NCBI RefSeq assembly: GCF_028807635.1
Contig: NZ_JARBAX010000001.1
Location: 3,707,501 to 3,771,500 of the forward strand
Source: Streptomyces spiramyceticus
Lineage (GTDB): Bacteria; Actinomycetota; Actinomycetes; Streptomycetales; Streptomycetaceae
Direction of reading: 5' to 3'
Length of the DNA stretch: 64,000 nucleotides
Translations under genes and position numbers: made by a program
Notes under the pieces: generated by a model
Database searches by the model: none
Told to the model about the DNA's origin: nothing
Seen by the model: the letters and a program-made list of their open reading frames with translations, nothing else
Part shown: piece after piece, positions 33,950-42,134 of the stretch
Layout of the letters: the number at the start of each line of letters is the position of its first letter
Numbering within the stretch: the stretch's first letter is position 1

Positions 33950-34531
33950 ATGACCGATGCTCCCAGCCCGCCCCGCCGCTCCGACGCCACCAAGGCGGCG
34001 ATCCTCGACGCCGCCCGAGAGCGGTTCGCCGCCGACGGGTACGAGCGTGCCACCATTCGCGCCATCGCGCGCGACGCGGAGATCGACCCCTCGATGGTGA
34101 TGCGTTACTACGGCAACAAGGAGGGGCTGTTCGCCGCGGCGTCCGAATTCGACCTGCGGATGCCGGACTTGGCGGAGCTGGGCGCGCTGCCGGGCAAGCA
34201 CGTAGGTGCCGCTCTCGTCAGCCACTTCCTCGACCGCTGGGAAGCGGACGAGGTGCTGACCGCACTGCTGCGTGTCGGGGTCACCAATGCGGCGGGGGCC
34301 GAGCGCATGCAGGCGATATTCCGGGAGCAGCTCGGGCCCGTCGCGGCCGGTGTGTGTCCCGATCCCGCCGAGGCGCCGACGCGCGCCGCCCTGGTCGCCT
34401 CGCAGATTCTGGGCATGGCGATGGCGCGGTATGTGCTGCGGCTGCCGCCCGCCGTGGAGATGTCGCGGGAAGAGGTGATCTCCTGGCTGGCGCCGACGGT
34501 GCAGCGCTATCTGACGGCGGAGCGGCCTTAG
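33950..34531 (+). CDS. TetR-family transcriptional regulator
   Basis: A 193-aa regulator. The N-terminal helix-turn-helix is AAILDAARERFAADGYERAT through AEIDPSMVMRYYGNKEGLFA. The ligand-binding half resembles TetR_C_17-type regulators (VLTALLRVGVTNAAGAERMQ). It is divergent from ynfA across about 107 bp. That gap contains two copies of gttggc near 33931 and 33944, so it may control ynfA-SDR and itself. Confidence 0.88.
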   Translation: MTDAPSPPRRSDATKAAILDAARERFAADGYERATIRAIARDAEIDPSMVMRYYGNKEGLFAAASEFDLRMPDLAELGALPGKHVGAALVSHFLDRWEADEVLTALLRVGVTNAAGAERMQAIFREQLGPVAAGVCPDPAEAPTRAALVASQILGMAMARYVLRLPPAVEMSREEVISWLAPTVQRYLTAERP

Positions 34532-34552
34532 GTCGTGTTGCCCTGGCGGGAC

Positions 34553-35296
34553 TCAGCGTGCCTGTGAGGCCGCGTTGCCGAAGGCGCTCACCGCGTCTTC
34601 GACGATCTTCTCCAGGTGCGCGTGATGTGCGCCCCGCCAGTACACCCGGTCGCAGGCCGTGCACTGCGCGAAGACGTCGTACGAGCGCTGGGTACCGCCT
34701 TCGAGGAAGGCGCTGACGGCTTCCTTGGTCGCGTCCTTGAGGTCGCCGTTGCAGGCGGTGCAGCGCGTCCAGGGGGCCAGTGGGGGTGTGAACCGGCCCA
34801 GCACGTCGGCGAGTTGGTCGTCGGGCCGGTCGCTGTAGATGTACGCGCCGGCCCAGAGCTCGCGGCGCCGCAGCAGCCCCCGGTCCCGTGACAGGAGTAC
34901 GCGCCGGTCGCGTGCGGAGTACGCGGCCAGGGCAGCGTCGCCGACGTCCTCGCTGAAGTACGCCGCGTCGACGCCCAGCAGCCGCAACCGCCGGGCGAGC
35001 GTGCCGAGGTGTACGTCGAGGAGGAAGCGCAGCGGGGCGCCCGGCACCTTTTGCGGTCGCTCCTTCGGGCGTACGTCCACGCTCTCGCCGGCCGCCGGGA
35101 TGTGCGAGAACGGGACCTCGCGGCCGTCGACCACCAGCCGGCCCACCTCGGTGAGCGGGATGCCGAGGGACTCGACGGCGTGGCCGAGCGTCGAGGCCCC
35201 GTCGGTGGTCAGCGGCGTACGCCCACCGCGCCGCTCCGCTGCGACGAAGAGGTGCAGTTCGGGGGCGACGCTGAGGTGGATCTCCGGTCCGTTCAC
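34553..35296 (-). CDS. Mut7-C RNAse domain protein with N-terminal ubiquitin-like domain
   Basis: A 247-aa protein. Residues ~1-85 are the Mut7-C ubiquitin-like (beta-grasp) domain (TEVGRLVVDGREVPFSHIPA). From ~90 follows the PIN-fold Mut7-C domain (FLLDVHLGTLARRLRLLGVD, RDRRVLLSRDRGLLRR). It ends with two zinc-type pairs CTACNGDL and CTACDRVY. The acidic residues fit a nuclease. The GTG at 35296 gives MNGPEIHL as start; an ATG eight codons earlier is possible. It converges with the TetR gene with a 21-bp gap. Confidence 0.85.
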   Translation of the reverse strand: MNGPEIHLSVAPELHLFVAAERRGGRTPLTTDGASTLGHAVESLGIPLTEVGRLVVDGREVPFSHIPAAGESVDVRPKERPQKVPGAPLRFLLDVHLGTLARRLRLLGVDAAYFSEDVGDAALAAYSARDRRVLLSRDRGLLRRRELWAGAYIYSDRPDDQLADVLGRFTPPLAPWTRCTACNGDLKDATKEAVSAFLEGGTQRSYDVFAQCTACDRVYWRGAHHAHLEKIVEDAVSAFGNAASQAR

Positions 35297-35427
35297 GCCG
35301 CCAGCATGCCACTGCGGCACCTGCCCCAGCCAGGTCTTTCCGGCGGAGCGGCGGACGAAGGCGGTTGTGTGCCGCTGGTCCGGAAAGGCGCTTGTGCCGA
35401 CGAGTGGATCTCCGCTCTGATGGCGCC

Positions 35428-35655
35428 ATGGCTACTGGAATCGTGAAGTTCTACAAGGAGGAGAAGGGCTGGGGAGCGATCTCCTCCCCGTCCCTTCCCG
35501 ACGGCCTCGACGCCTGGGTCCACTTCAGCGCGATAGAGGCCGACGGCTTCCGGGAGCTGAGCGAGGGCGACCGGGTCGAATTCGACTACGAGGAGGCGGA
35601 GCAGGACAACTTCCGCTATGTCGCCACGAGGGTGCGCAGGCTCGGGGCCCGCTGA
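35428..35655 (+). CDS. Cold-shock domain protein, divergent
   Basis: A 75-aa OB-fold protein. GIVKFYKEEKGWGAISS corresponds to the RNP1 strand (canonical KGFGFI, here KGWGAI) and AWVHFSAIE to RNP2 (canonical DVFVHFSAI). It is acidic and lacks two of the RNP aromatics, so nucleic-acid binding may differ from CspA. The ATG at 35428 matches the family start. It lies divergent from the Mut7-C gene across 131 bp. Confidence 0.85.
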   Translation: MATGIVKFYKEEKGWGAISSPSLPDGLDAWVHFSAIEADGFRELSEGDRVEFDYEEAEQDNFRYVATRVRRLGAR

Positions 35656-35710
35656 CCGGGTTGGCGGCTGACTCGCTGACTCGCTGACCGGCCGGCCGGG
35701 AGTTGCGCGG

Positions 35711-36082
35711 TTACGCGGTCAGGTCGAGTCGCCAGTCGTTGCACCGCATGATGTTGCCTGGCGGAAACTCGAAGTCGCACGGTCCGGCCAGTTCGAAGCC
35801 CGCCTTCCCGCACAGCGAGTTCGACGCGGCATTGCCGACCGACGGGAACGCGTGCAGGAACCGGTGCCTGCCCTCCGCCCTCGCCAGCTCGATCGCCGCG
35901 GCGGTCGCGCCCGCGGCGATGCCCCGGCCCTGGAACTCGGGCAGCACGCTCCAGCCCGTCTCGTACACCGCCTCGCCGTGCCAGGTCTGATCCCAGAAGC
36001 CGATCGTCCCGTTCGGATTCATGGGCGCAATGTAGGCCCCGGGCCGGGCCGCCGGTACGATGCCCCGTCGCCCGAGCGACAT
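35711..36082 (-). pseudogene. GNAT acetyltransferase, apparently lacking its N-terminal part
   Basis: The frame encodes the second half of a GNAT domain: GTIGFWDQTWHGEAVYETGW, LPEFQGRGIAAGATAAAIEL with the acetyl-CoA loop QGRGIA, then HAFPSVGNAASNSLCGKAGF. The first ~60 residues of the usual ~170-aa protein are missing. Upstream sequence in this frame is the start region of the divergent BlaI gene and is not GNAT-like. Possible starts are ATG 36082 or GTG 36058. I call it a probable remnant; a functional short form cannot be excluded. Confidence 0.6.
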
Positions 36083-36119
36083 GGGCGGCAGTACGGGCAG
36101 TACGGGAAGGGGCCGGCGT

Positions 36120-36572
36120 ATGAGCGCGGACAAGGAGACCCCGGGCCGTGAGCCCTGCGAGCCCAGGGAGCCCCGTGCGCGCCGCCGGGCTCAGGGCGCG
36201 CTGGAGGCGCAGGTGCTGTCGGTCCTGGGCACGGCGCGGGAACCGGCCACCGCCGCCTGGGTGCAGGCACGCCTCGACGGGGACCTGGCGTACACCACGG
36301 TCATCACGATCCTGACCCGCCTCTACGAGAAGGGCGCCGTCACCCGCAGCAGCGCCGGGCGCCCCATCGTGTGGCAGCCGGTGGCGGACAGTGCCGGGCT
36401 CACCGCGCTGCGGATGCGACGGCTACTGGACCAGCGGGACGACCGCGACGCGGTGCTGTCCAGCTTCGTGTCCGCGCTGTCGTCGCAGGACGAGGCGCTG
36501 CTCAGGTCGCTGCTGCTCAGGGCCACACCAGGCAGTACGGCTGATGCCCCGCCTCGTGCAGTCGGTGGCTGA
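36120..36572 (+). CDS. BlaI/MecI/CopY-family transcriptional regulator
   Basis: A 150-aa protein. The winged-helix domain at residues ~20-95 (GALEAQVLSVLGTAREPATA, YTTVITILTRLYEKGAVTRS) is typical of BlaI/MecI repressors, followed by a helical dimerisation tail. No BlaR1/M56 peptidase gene is adjacent, which such repressors often have. The ATG at 36120 has gggaagggg upstream; the longer frame is not conserved-looking. The last 56 bp overlap the convergent next gene. Confidence 0.86.
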   Translation: MSADKETPGREPCEPREPRARRRAQGALEAQVLSVLGTAREPATAAWVQARLDGDLAYTTVITILTRLYEKGAVTRSSAGRPIVWQPVADSAGLTALRMRRLLDQRDDRDAVLSSFVSALSSQDEALLRSLLLRATPGSTADAPPRAVGG

Positions 36573-37218
36573 AGTCCTGCCACTCGTGGAGCAGCTGGTA
36601 GACGTTGTACGCGTCCCGCGGCCCTCCGCGGTCCGGGACCGTCGACCAGATGAAGGCCGCGGCGCCCACCGACTCCTCGCCGATGCCGCGCAGCGGATCG
36701 ACGACCGTCATGGGGAGTTTCACGACGGCGTAGTCGGGGTGGAGTACGACCAGCTCCAGCGGCGGGACCTTGTGGAGAGGTATGCCTTCGATGCCGGTGA
36801 GGACCATCGCGGCCACCGTCTCCGGCTTGATTTTGGTGAACATGCCGCCCATGCCGAGCTCGTCACCGCCCAGCTCCTCCGGGCGCATCGAGATGGGCAC
36901 CTGGGCAGCGGTGGCTCCGTTCGGGGCGCCGAAGTATTTGTAGGTCACCCCCACTCGGCCACTCCTGTTTCCCGTGTCCGACTTCGCCACGTTCGCCACG
37001 CGTTCACTCTCGCGCTCGCGTTCGCTCTCGCGTTCCCGCTCACGCCGGTGCCGGCCGCGCTGGGTCCGCTCGGGACCCAGGTCGCGCTGGGTCCGCTCGG
37101 AACCCAGGTCGTGCTGGGCCCGCTCGGGACCCAGGTCGTCGGTCCCCTCGCCCAGTCCGCCACCGCGATGCATATCCCCACCCGACCACTCGCGGCACAG
37201 GCCGCGCAACCCGATCAT
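36517..37218 (-). CDS. Conserved hypothetical protein with charged repeats
   Basis: A 233-aa protein. The last ~145 residues (VGVTYKYFGAPNGATAAQVP to HQPYCLVWP) are well-formed and conserved-looking, a family I know only as hypothetical in Streptomyces, next to hemL. The first ~90 residues are a variable region. It contains three tandem DLGPERTQR-like nonapeptides from a 27-nt DNA repeat, then an RERERES-type Arg/Glu/Ser run. The ATG at 37218 has ggggaggt about 10 nt upstream. It is divergent from hemL across 71 bp. Function unknown. Confidence 0.75.
   Translation of the reverse strand: MIGLRGLCREWSGGDMHRGGGLGEGTDDLGPERAQHDLGSERTQRDLGPERTQRGRHRRERERESERERESERVANVAKSDTGNRSGRVGVTYKYFGAPNGATAAQVPISMRPEELGGDELGMGGMFTKIKPETVAAMVLTGIEGIPLHKVPPLELVVLHPDYAVVKLPMTVVDPLRGIGEESVGAAAFIWSTVPDRGGPRDAYNVYQLLHEWQDFSHRLHEAGHQPYCLVWP
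37057..37137. repeat. Three tandem 27-bp repeats
   Basis: Units at 37057-37083, 37084-37110 and 37111-37137 differ at one to two positions. Each contains ctgggtcc...ggacccag, so each can form a hairpin. They lie in frame in the minus-strand gene and encode a nonapeptide repeat. Repeat length is a multiple of three, so copy number can change without frameshift. Confidence 0.92.
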
Positions 37219-37289
37219 CGTGTCAGTGACCTCCCCCACGTCGGCGCCGTGAAACACCAGTCCGCAAGACCGCCCGAGGCTCTGACACC

Positions 37290-38612
37290 ATGGCTTGTGT
37301 GAGCTATCCGTACGAATACGACGCCCCAGTTTCGCAGACGCTTTTCGACCGCGCGTCCCTCGTGACCCCTGGGGGTGTGAACTCTCCAGTACGCGCCTTC
37401 CGAGCCGTGGGCGGTACGCCCCGGTTCATGGTGTCCGGTGCCGGTCCGTACCTCACCGATGCCGACGGCCGTGAGTACGTCGACCTCGTGTGTTCCTGGG
37501 GGCCGATGATTCTCGGCCATTCCCACCCCGAGGTCATCGCCGCCGTCCAGGAGGCCGTCGCGCGCGGCACGTCCTTCGGCACGCCCGGCGAGGGCGAGGT
37601 CGCGCTCGCCGAGGAGATCGTCGCCAGGATCGAGCCCGTCGAGCAGGTGCGGCTCGTGTCGAGCGGTACCGAAGCGACGATGTCGGCCATCCGGCTCGCC
37701 CGCGGCTTCACCGGCCGGGCGAAGATCGTGAAGTTCGCCGGCTGCTACCACGGGCACGTGGACGCGCTGCTCGCCGCCGCCGGCTCCGGCCTCGCGACCT
37801 TCGCGCTGCCCGACACACCCGGCGTGACCGGCGCCCAGGCCGGCGACACGATCGTGCTGCCGTACAACGACATCGAGGCCGTACGCACCGCCTTCGCCGC
37901 ACACCCCGGCGAGATCGCCTGCGTCATCACCGAGGCGTCGCCGGGCAACATGGGCGTCGTCCCGCCGGCGGACGGCTTCAACGCCGGGCTCAAGGAGGTG
38001 TGCGCGGCCAATGGCGCGCTGTACATCTCCGACGAGGTCATGACCGGCTTCCGTACCAGCCGGGCCGGCTGGTACGGCATCGACGGCGTCGCACCCGACC
38101 TGATGACTTTCGGCAAGGTCATGGGCGGCGGATTCCCGGCCGCCGCGTTCGGCGGGCGGGCCGACGTCATGGCGTACCTCGCGCCCGTGGGCCCCGTGTA
38201 CCAGGCCGGAACGCTCTCCGGCAACCCCGTTGCCACAGCCGCCGGTCTCGCTCAGCTGCGTCTCCTCGACGACGCGGCGTACGCGAAGGTCGATGCCGTA
38301 TCGGCGGAGATCCAGGGGCTCGTCACCGGGGCGCTCACCAAGGAAGGCGTCGCGCACCGGCTCCAGACGGCCGGCAACATGTTCTCCGTCTTCTTCACGG
38401 ACGACGCCGTGCGGAACTACGACGACGCCAAGAAGCAGGAAGCTTTCCGCTTCACCGCCTTCTTCCACTCGATGCTGGCGAGCGGTGTCTACCTGCCGCC
38501 CTCCGCCTTCGAGTCCTGGTTCGTCTCGACCGCCCACGACGAGCAGGCGCTCGCGCGCATCGCCGACGCGCTGCCCGCCGCCGCCCGTGCCGCAGCGGAG
38601 GCCACCGCATGA
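37290..38612 (+). CDS. hemL: Glutamate-1-semialdehyde 2,1-aminomutase
   Basis: A 440-aa PLP enzyme converting glutamate-1-semialdehyde, the HemA product, to aminolevulinate for HemB. Landmarks are [29 protein letters not shown] (phosphate loop), [17 protein letters not shown] (PLP Asp) and [18 protein letters not shown] with the Schiff-base Lys. Length is normal. The ATG at 37290 has gagg 10 nt upstream; a GTG three codons later is an alternative. It overlaps the next gene by 4 bp. Confidence 0.96.
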   Translation: MACVSYPYEYDAPVSQTLFDRASLVTPGGVNSPVRAFRAVGGTPRFMVSGAGPYLTDADGREYVDLVCSWGPMILGHSHPEVIAAVQEAVARGTSFGTPGEGEVALAEEIVARIEPVEQVRLVSSGTEATMSAIRLARGFTGRAKIVKFAGCYHGHVDALLAAAGSGLATFALPDTPGVTGAQAGDTIVLPYNDIEAVRTAFAAHPGEIACVITEASPGNMGVVPPADGFNAGLKEVCAANGALYISDEVMTGFRTSRAGWYGIDGVAPDLMTFGKVMGGGFPAAAFGGRADVMAYLAPVGPVYQAGTLSGNPVATAAGLAQLRLLDDAAYAKVDAVSAEIQGLVTGALTKEGVAHRLQTAGNMFSVFFTDDAVRNYDDAKKQEAFRFTAFFHSMLASGVYLPPSAFESWFVSTAHDEQALARIADALPAAARAAAEATA

Positions 38613-39283
38613 GCGAGATCACCGTCGTCCACCTGATGCGCCACGGCGAGGTGGAGAATCCGGACGGCGTTCTGTACGGGCGCAGGGCCGGGTATCACCT
38701 CTCCGAGCTCGGCCGGCAGATGGCCGACCGGGTCGCCGCGCACCTCGAAGGGCGCGACATCACGCACGTCGTCTCGTCCCCGCTGGAGCGCGCCCAGGAG
38801 ACCGCGGCGCCGATCGCCAAGGCGCACGGGCTCGACATCGTCACCGACGACCGGCTCATCGAGGCGGCCAATGTCTTCGAGGGGAAGACCTTCGGGGTCG
38901 GCGACGGCGCGCTGCGCAGGCCCGCCAACTGGAAGCACCTGATGAACCCGTTCCAGCCGTCGTGGGGCGAGCCGTACATCGAGCAGGTCGTACGGATGAT
39001 GGGCGCCCTCACCGCGGCGCGCGACGCGGCGCGCGGGCACGAGGCCGTGGCCGTCAGCCATCAGCTGCCGATCTGGATCGTGCGGAGCTTCGCCGAGCGC
39101 CGGCGGCTGTGGCACGACCCGCGCAGGCGGCAGTGCACGCTCGCCTCGCTCACCAGCTTCACCTTCAAGGACGACAAGATCGTTTCGGTCGGCTATTCGG
39201 AGCCCGCCCGTGATCTTGTCCCTGCACATTTGCTCGCCGGTGCGAAGCCCGTGAAGGGTAAAGTCAAGGCATTCGGCGCGTAA
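38609..39283 (+). CDS. Histidine phosphatase (phosphoglycerate mutase-like) family protein
   Basis: A 224-aa protein. The phosphohistidine motif is [13 protein letters not shown] near residue 12; [11 protein letters not shown] and [12 protein letters not shown] supply the second arginine and histidine. The substrate is unknown. The same gene sits between hemL and the cytochrome c maturation genes in Mycobacterium (Rv0525), so a role linked to that process is possible but unproven. The ATG overlaps the hemL stop. Confidence 0.9.
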   Translation: MSEITVVHLMRHGEVENPDGVLYGRRAGYHLSELGRQMADRVAAHLEGRDITHVVSSPLERAQETAAPIAKAHGLDIVTDDRLIEAANVFEGKTFGVGDGALRRPANWKHLMNPFQPSWGEPYIEQVVRMMGALTAARDAARGHEAVAVSHQLPIWIVRSFAERRRLWHDPRRRQCTLASLTSFTFKDDKIVSVGYSEPARDLVPAHLLAGAKPVKGKVKAFGA

Positions 39284-39347
39284 TTTTCGGCGTACTCCGG
39301 GAAAATATGCCGGCTCACCGGAACCTGCGTCTTCGTCACCCCATCTA

Positions 39348-39378
39348 ACCCGTTGCCCATTTGATGTGGGCAACGGGT
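39348..39378 (+). terminator. Hairpin after hemL and the phosphatase gene
   Basis: A perfect 12-bp stem, acccgttgccca (39348-39359) with tgggcaacgggt (39367-39378), has a 7-nt loop. It is 64 bp after the phosphatase stop and 25 bp before the deacetylase start, so it may also act as a 5' leader structure of the latter. Confidence 0.7.
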
Positions 39379-39403
39379 GTGACGAAATGCGGATGGGGAC
39401 GGT

Positions 39404-40654
39404 ATGCGCGACATCGGCCGAAGGGGCCTGCTGGGACTGGGACTTGGAGCGGCTGCCGCCGTCGGAATTGCGGGCTGCGGGTCTCCGGGGGCGTCGGACC
39501 CCGGGCGTCCGGGTTCCGGCAAGGGCGGCGGTGACGACAACGGCACCCCGCGCCCCAGCAAGACCGGTGACGACATACGACTCATAGGCGACGGCTCCAC
39601 GGCCGACACCGGCAAGCAGCCGAACCAGCCGGACAAGCCCGTACCGCTGGAGCCCGGTGAGACCCCGCCGCAGTTCGTGATCTTCTCCTGGGACGGGGCG
39701 GGCGAGGTCGGCAACGGGCTCTTCCCGCGTTTCCTCAAGCTCGCCAAGGACCACGACGCGGCGATGACCTTCTTCCTCTCCGGGATATATCTGCTCCCCG
39801 AGTCGAAGAAGAAGCTCTACAAGCCGCCGAACAACCAGGTCGGCGCCTCCGACATCGGCTATCTCACCGACGGCCACATCAAGGACACGCTCAAGTACGT
39901 CCGCCAGGCCTGGCTCGAAGGTCACGAAATAGGCACCCACTTCAACGGGCACTTCTGTGCCGGTTCCGGCACCGTCGGCAACTGGACGCCCGCCCAGTGG
40001 GAGAGCGAAGTCGCCCAGGCCAAGTCCTTCGTCACAGAGTGGAAGACGAACAGCGGCTGGACCGACCTCGACCCGCTGCCCTTCGACTACGAGAAGGAAC
40101 TCGTCGGCGGCCGTACGCCCTGCCTCCTCGGCCAGGACAAGCTGCTCCCGACGGCCAAGAAGCTCGGCTGGCGCTACGACGCGAGCTCGCCCGGCGGCCG
40201 TCAGATGTGGCCGGTGAAGCGCAATGGGCTGTGGGATCTGCCACTTCAGGCGGTGCCGTTCCCGGGGCATTCCTTCGAAGTGCTCTCCATGGACTACAAC
40301 ATCCTTGCCAACCAGTCGAAGAATTCGACCAACGGCATGCCGTCGCGATACCCGGGCTGGAAGAAGCAGGCCACCGATGCCTATCTCTCCGGTTTCAAGC
40401 GGGCGTACGAAAGCAATCGCGCGCCCTTCTTCATAGGCAATCACTTCGAGCAGTGGAACGGCGGCATCTACATGGACGCCGTCGAGGACGCGTTCAAGGG
40501 CATGGCGGGCAAGAAGGACGTACGCCTGGTCTCCTTCCGGCAGTTCTGCGACTGGCTCGACGTGCAGGACCCGAAGGTGCTCGACAAGCTCCGTTCCCTG
40601 GAAGTCGGGCAGTCTCCGGCCGGTGGCTGGAAGACGTTCCTTAAGAGCTCTTGA
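39404..40654 (+). CDS. Tat-type lipoprotein with polysaccharide deacetylase-like domain
   Basis: A 416-aa protein. The signal RDIGRRGLLGLGLGAAAAVG with lipobox GIAGCG indicates Tat export and lipid anchoring. After a Gly/Ser/Asp linker, FVIFSWDGAGE and HEIGTHFNGHFC resemble the NodB deacetylase Asp and His motifs. No complete canonical H-x3-H pair is visible; the second is HFNGH. It could act on cell-wall or other polysaccharide, but activity is uncertain. It precedes the cytochrome c maturation genes by 67 bp. Confidence 0.72.
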   Translation: MRDIGRRGLLGLGLGAAAAVGIAGCGSPGASDPGRPGSGKGGGDDNGTPRPSKTGDDIRLIGDGSTADTGKQPNQPDKPVPLEPGETPPQFVIFSWDGAGEVGNGLFPRFLKLAKDHDAAMTFFLSGIYLLPESKKKLYKPPNNQVGASDIGYLTDGHIKDTLKYVRQAWLEGHEIGTHFNGHFCAGSGTVGNWTPAQWESEVAQAKSFVTEWKTNSGWTDLDPLPFDYEKELVGGRTPCLLGQDKLLPTAKKLGWRYDASSPGGRQMWPVKRNGLWDLPLQAVPFPGHSFEVLSMDYNILANQSKNSTNGMPSRYPGWKKQATDAYLSGFKRAYESNRAPFFIGNHFEQWNGGIYMDAVEDAFKGMAGKKDVRLVSFRQFCDWLDVQDPKVLDKLRSLEVGQSPAGGWKTFLKSS

Positions 40655-40721
40655 CAAGGGGCTTTACGGGCACCAAGGGGGGTGCGGAAGATCCCTGGAA
40701 CGCTCATGCGAAACTTTTCAC

Positions 40722-41357
40722 ATGAGCCTTAGCCGCGCCCCCCGCCGCCGCTCGAACCGCACCCGTCACGCCGCATCGGCAGTCGCCGTCGCGGTCATCG
40801 GCGCACTCACGCTTTCGGCGTGCGGAGGCGACGGCAGTCCGTCGTCGGGCTCGGGGTCGGGCTCGGGCGGCGCCAAGTTCGTGACCGGCAGCGGCGGCAT
40901 CTCCACTGTCGCCAAGGGCGACCGGCGGGACGCCCCGAAGCTCGACGGGAAGACCCTCGAAGGCAAGAAGCTCGACATCGACGACTTCAAGGGCAAGGTC
41001 GTCGTCATGAACGTCTGGGGTTCGTGGTGCACGCCCTGCCGGGCCGAGGCGCCGCATTTCGCGAAGGTCGCAAAGGAGACCAAGGACAAGGGAGTCGAGT
41101 TCGTCGGGATCAACACCCGCGACGACTCCACGGGTCCCGCGATCAAGTTCGAAGAGGAGTGGGGCGTCGACTATCCCAGCCTCCACGACCCGATCGGCAA
41201 GCTGCTTCTCCGCTTTCCCAAGGGCAGTCTGAATCCGCAGCTCGTTCCGTCGACGATTGTGATCGACCGCGATGGCAAGCTCGCGGCGCGCTACGTGGGC
41301 GCCGTCAACGCGAAGAGGCTGCACCAGATGATCGACCCGCTGATCGCGGAGAAGTGA
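40722..41357 (+). CDS. TlpA/ResA-like thioredoxin lipoprotein (cytochrome c maturation)
   Basis: A 211-aa extracytoplasmic thiol-disulphide protein. The N-terminal signal ends at lipobox LTLSAC with Cys34, followed by a Ser/Gly linker. The thioredoxin domain has VWGSWCTPCRAEAP (C103, C106) and cis-Pro in LVPSTIVIDRDG. It would reduce apocytochrome c heme-binding cysteines, taking electrons from CcdA. It is first in the TlpA-CcdA-ResB-CcsB set, with a 4-bp gap to ccdA. The ATG at 40722 gives the signal peptide; the upstream frame is not coding-like. Confidence 0.92.
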   Translation: MSLSRAPRRRSNRTRHAASAVAVAVIGALTLSACGGDGSPSSGSGSGSGGAKFVTGSGGISTVAKGDRRDAPKLDGKTLEGKKLDIDDFKGKVVVMNVWGSWCTPCRAEAPHFAKVAKETKDKGVEFVGINTRDDSTGPAIKFEEEWGVDYPSLHDPIGKLLLRFPKGSLNPQLVPSTIVIDRDGKLAARYVGAVNAKRLHQMIDPLIAEK

Positions 41358-41361
41358 CCAA

Positions 41362-42129
41362 GTGAGCGTTCTCGCCGCCGCGATCACCGACCCGAACCCG
41401 ACGGTTCTGAGCGGTGCCCTGATACTCGCCCTGCCGATCGCCGTCGCCGCCGGCCTCGTCTCGTTCTTCTCGCCGTGCGTGCTGCCGCTCGTGCCCGGCT
41501 ACCTGTCGTACGTCACCGGAATCAGCGGCACCGACCTGGCGGAGGCCAAGCGCGGCCGTATGGTCGCGGGCGCCTCGCTCTTCGTGCTCGGCTTCACCGC
41601 CGTTTTCGTCTCGACCGGGGCGCTGTTCGGCTTCTTCGGCTCGACGCTCCAGGAGCACCAGGAAACGCTCTCCATGGTGCTCGGCGGGCTGATGATTCTC
41701 ATGGGCGTCTTCTTCATGGGGCTGATGCCCTGGATCACCCAGCGCGAGTTCCGCTTCCACAAGCGGCCGGCGGCCGGTCTGGCGGGAGCGCCCGTACTGG
41801 GCGCTCTCTTCGGCATCGGCTGGGCGCCGTGCACCGGCCCGACGCTCGGCGCGGTCCAGACGCTCGCCCTCAACGACGGGAGCGCGGGTCGCGGGGCCAT
41901 ACTGACCGTCGCGTACTGCCTCGGCCTGGGCGTGCCCTTCGTGCTCGCGGCGATGGCGTTCCGGCGGGCGCTCGGTGCGTTCGCCTGGGTCAAGAAGCAC
42001 TACGTCTGGGTGATGCGCATCGGCGGACTGATGATGATCGCGACCGGCCTCCTGCTCGTCACAGGGGTCTGGAACGGCATCGTCCAGGACATGCAGGGCT
42101 GGACCCAAGGCTTCACGGTGGGGATCTGA
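41362..42129 (+). CDS. ccdA: CcdA, cytochrome c biogenesis thiol-disulphide transmembrane protein
   Basis: A 255-aa membrane protein with six helices. The redox cysteines lie in FFSPCVLPLVPGYLSYVTG and IGWAPCTGPTLGAV, the DsbD-beta/CcdA signature. It passes electrons from cytosolic thioredoxin to the TlpA-like protein outside. GTG start; gagaag lies upstream. ResB follows after 5 bp. Confidence 0.95.
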   Translation: MSVLAAAITDPNPTVLSGALILALPIAVAAGLVSFFSPCVLPLVPGYLSYVTGISGTDLAEAKRGRMVAGASLFVLGFTAVFVSTGALFGFFGSTLQEHQETLSMVLGGLMILMGVFFMGLMPWITQREFRFHKRPAAGLAGAPVLGALFGIGWAPCTGPTLGAVQTLALNDGSAGRGAILTVAYCLGLGVPFVLAAMAFRRALGAFAWVKKHYVWVMRIGGLMMIATGLLLVTGVWNGIVQDMQGWTQGFTVGI

Positions 42130-42134
42130 GTTCC

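Noticed and set aside
37057..37137. Tandem repeats considered as a CRISPR array
   Set aside because: Repeats are directly adjacent without spacers, in frame within a gene, and no cas genes are near.
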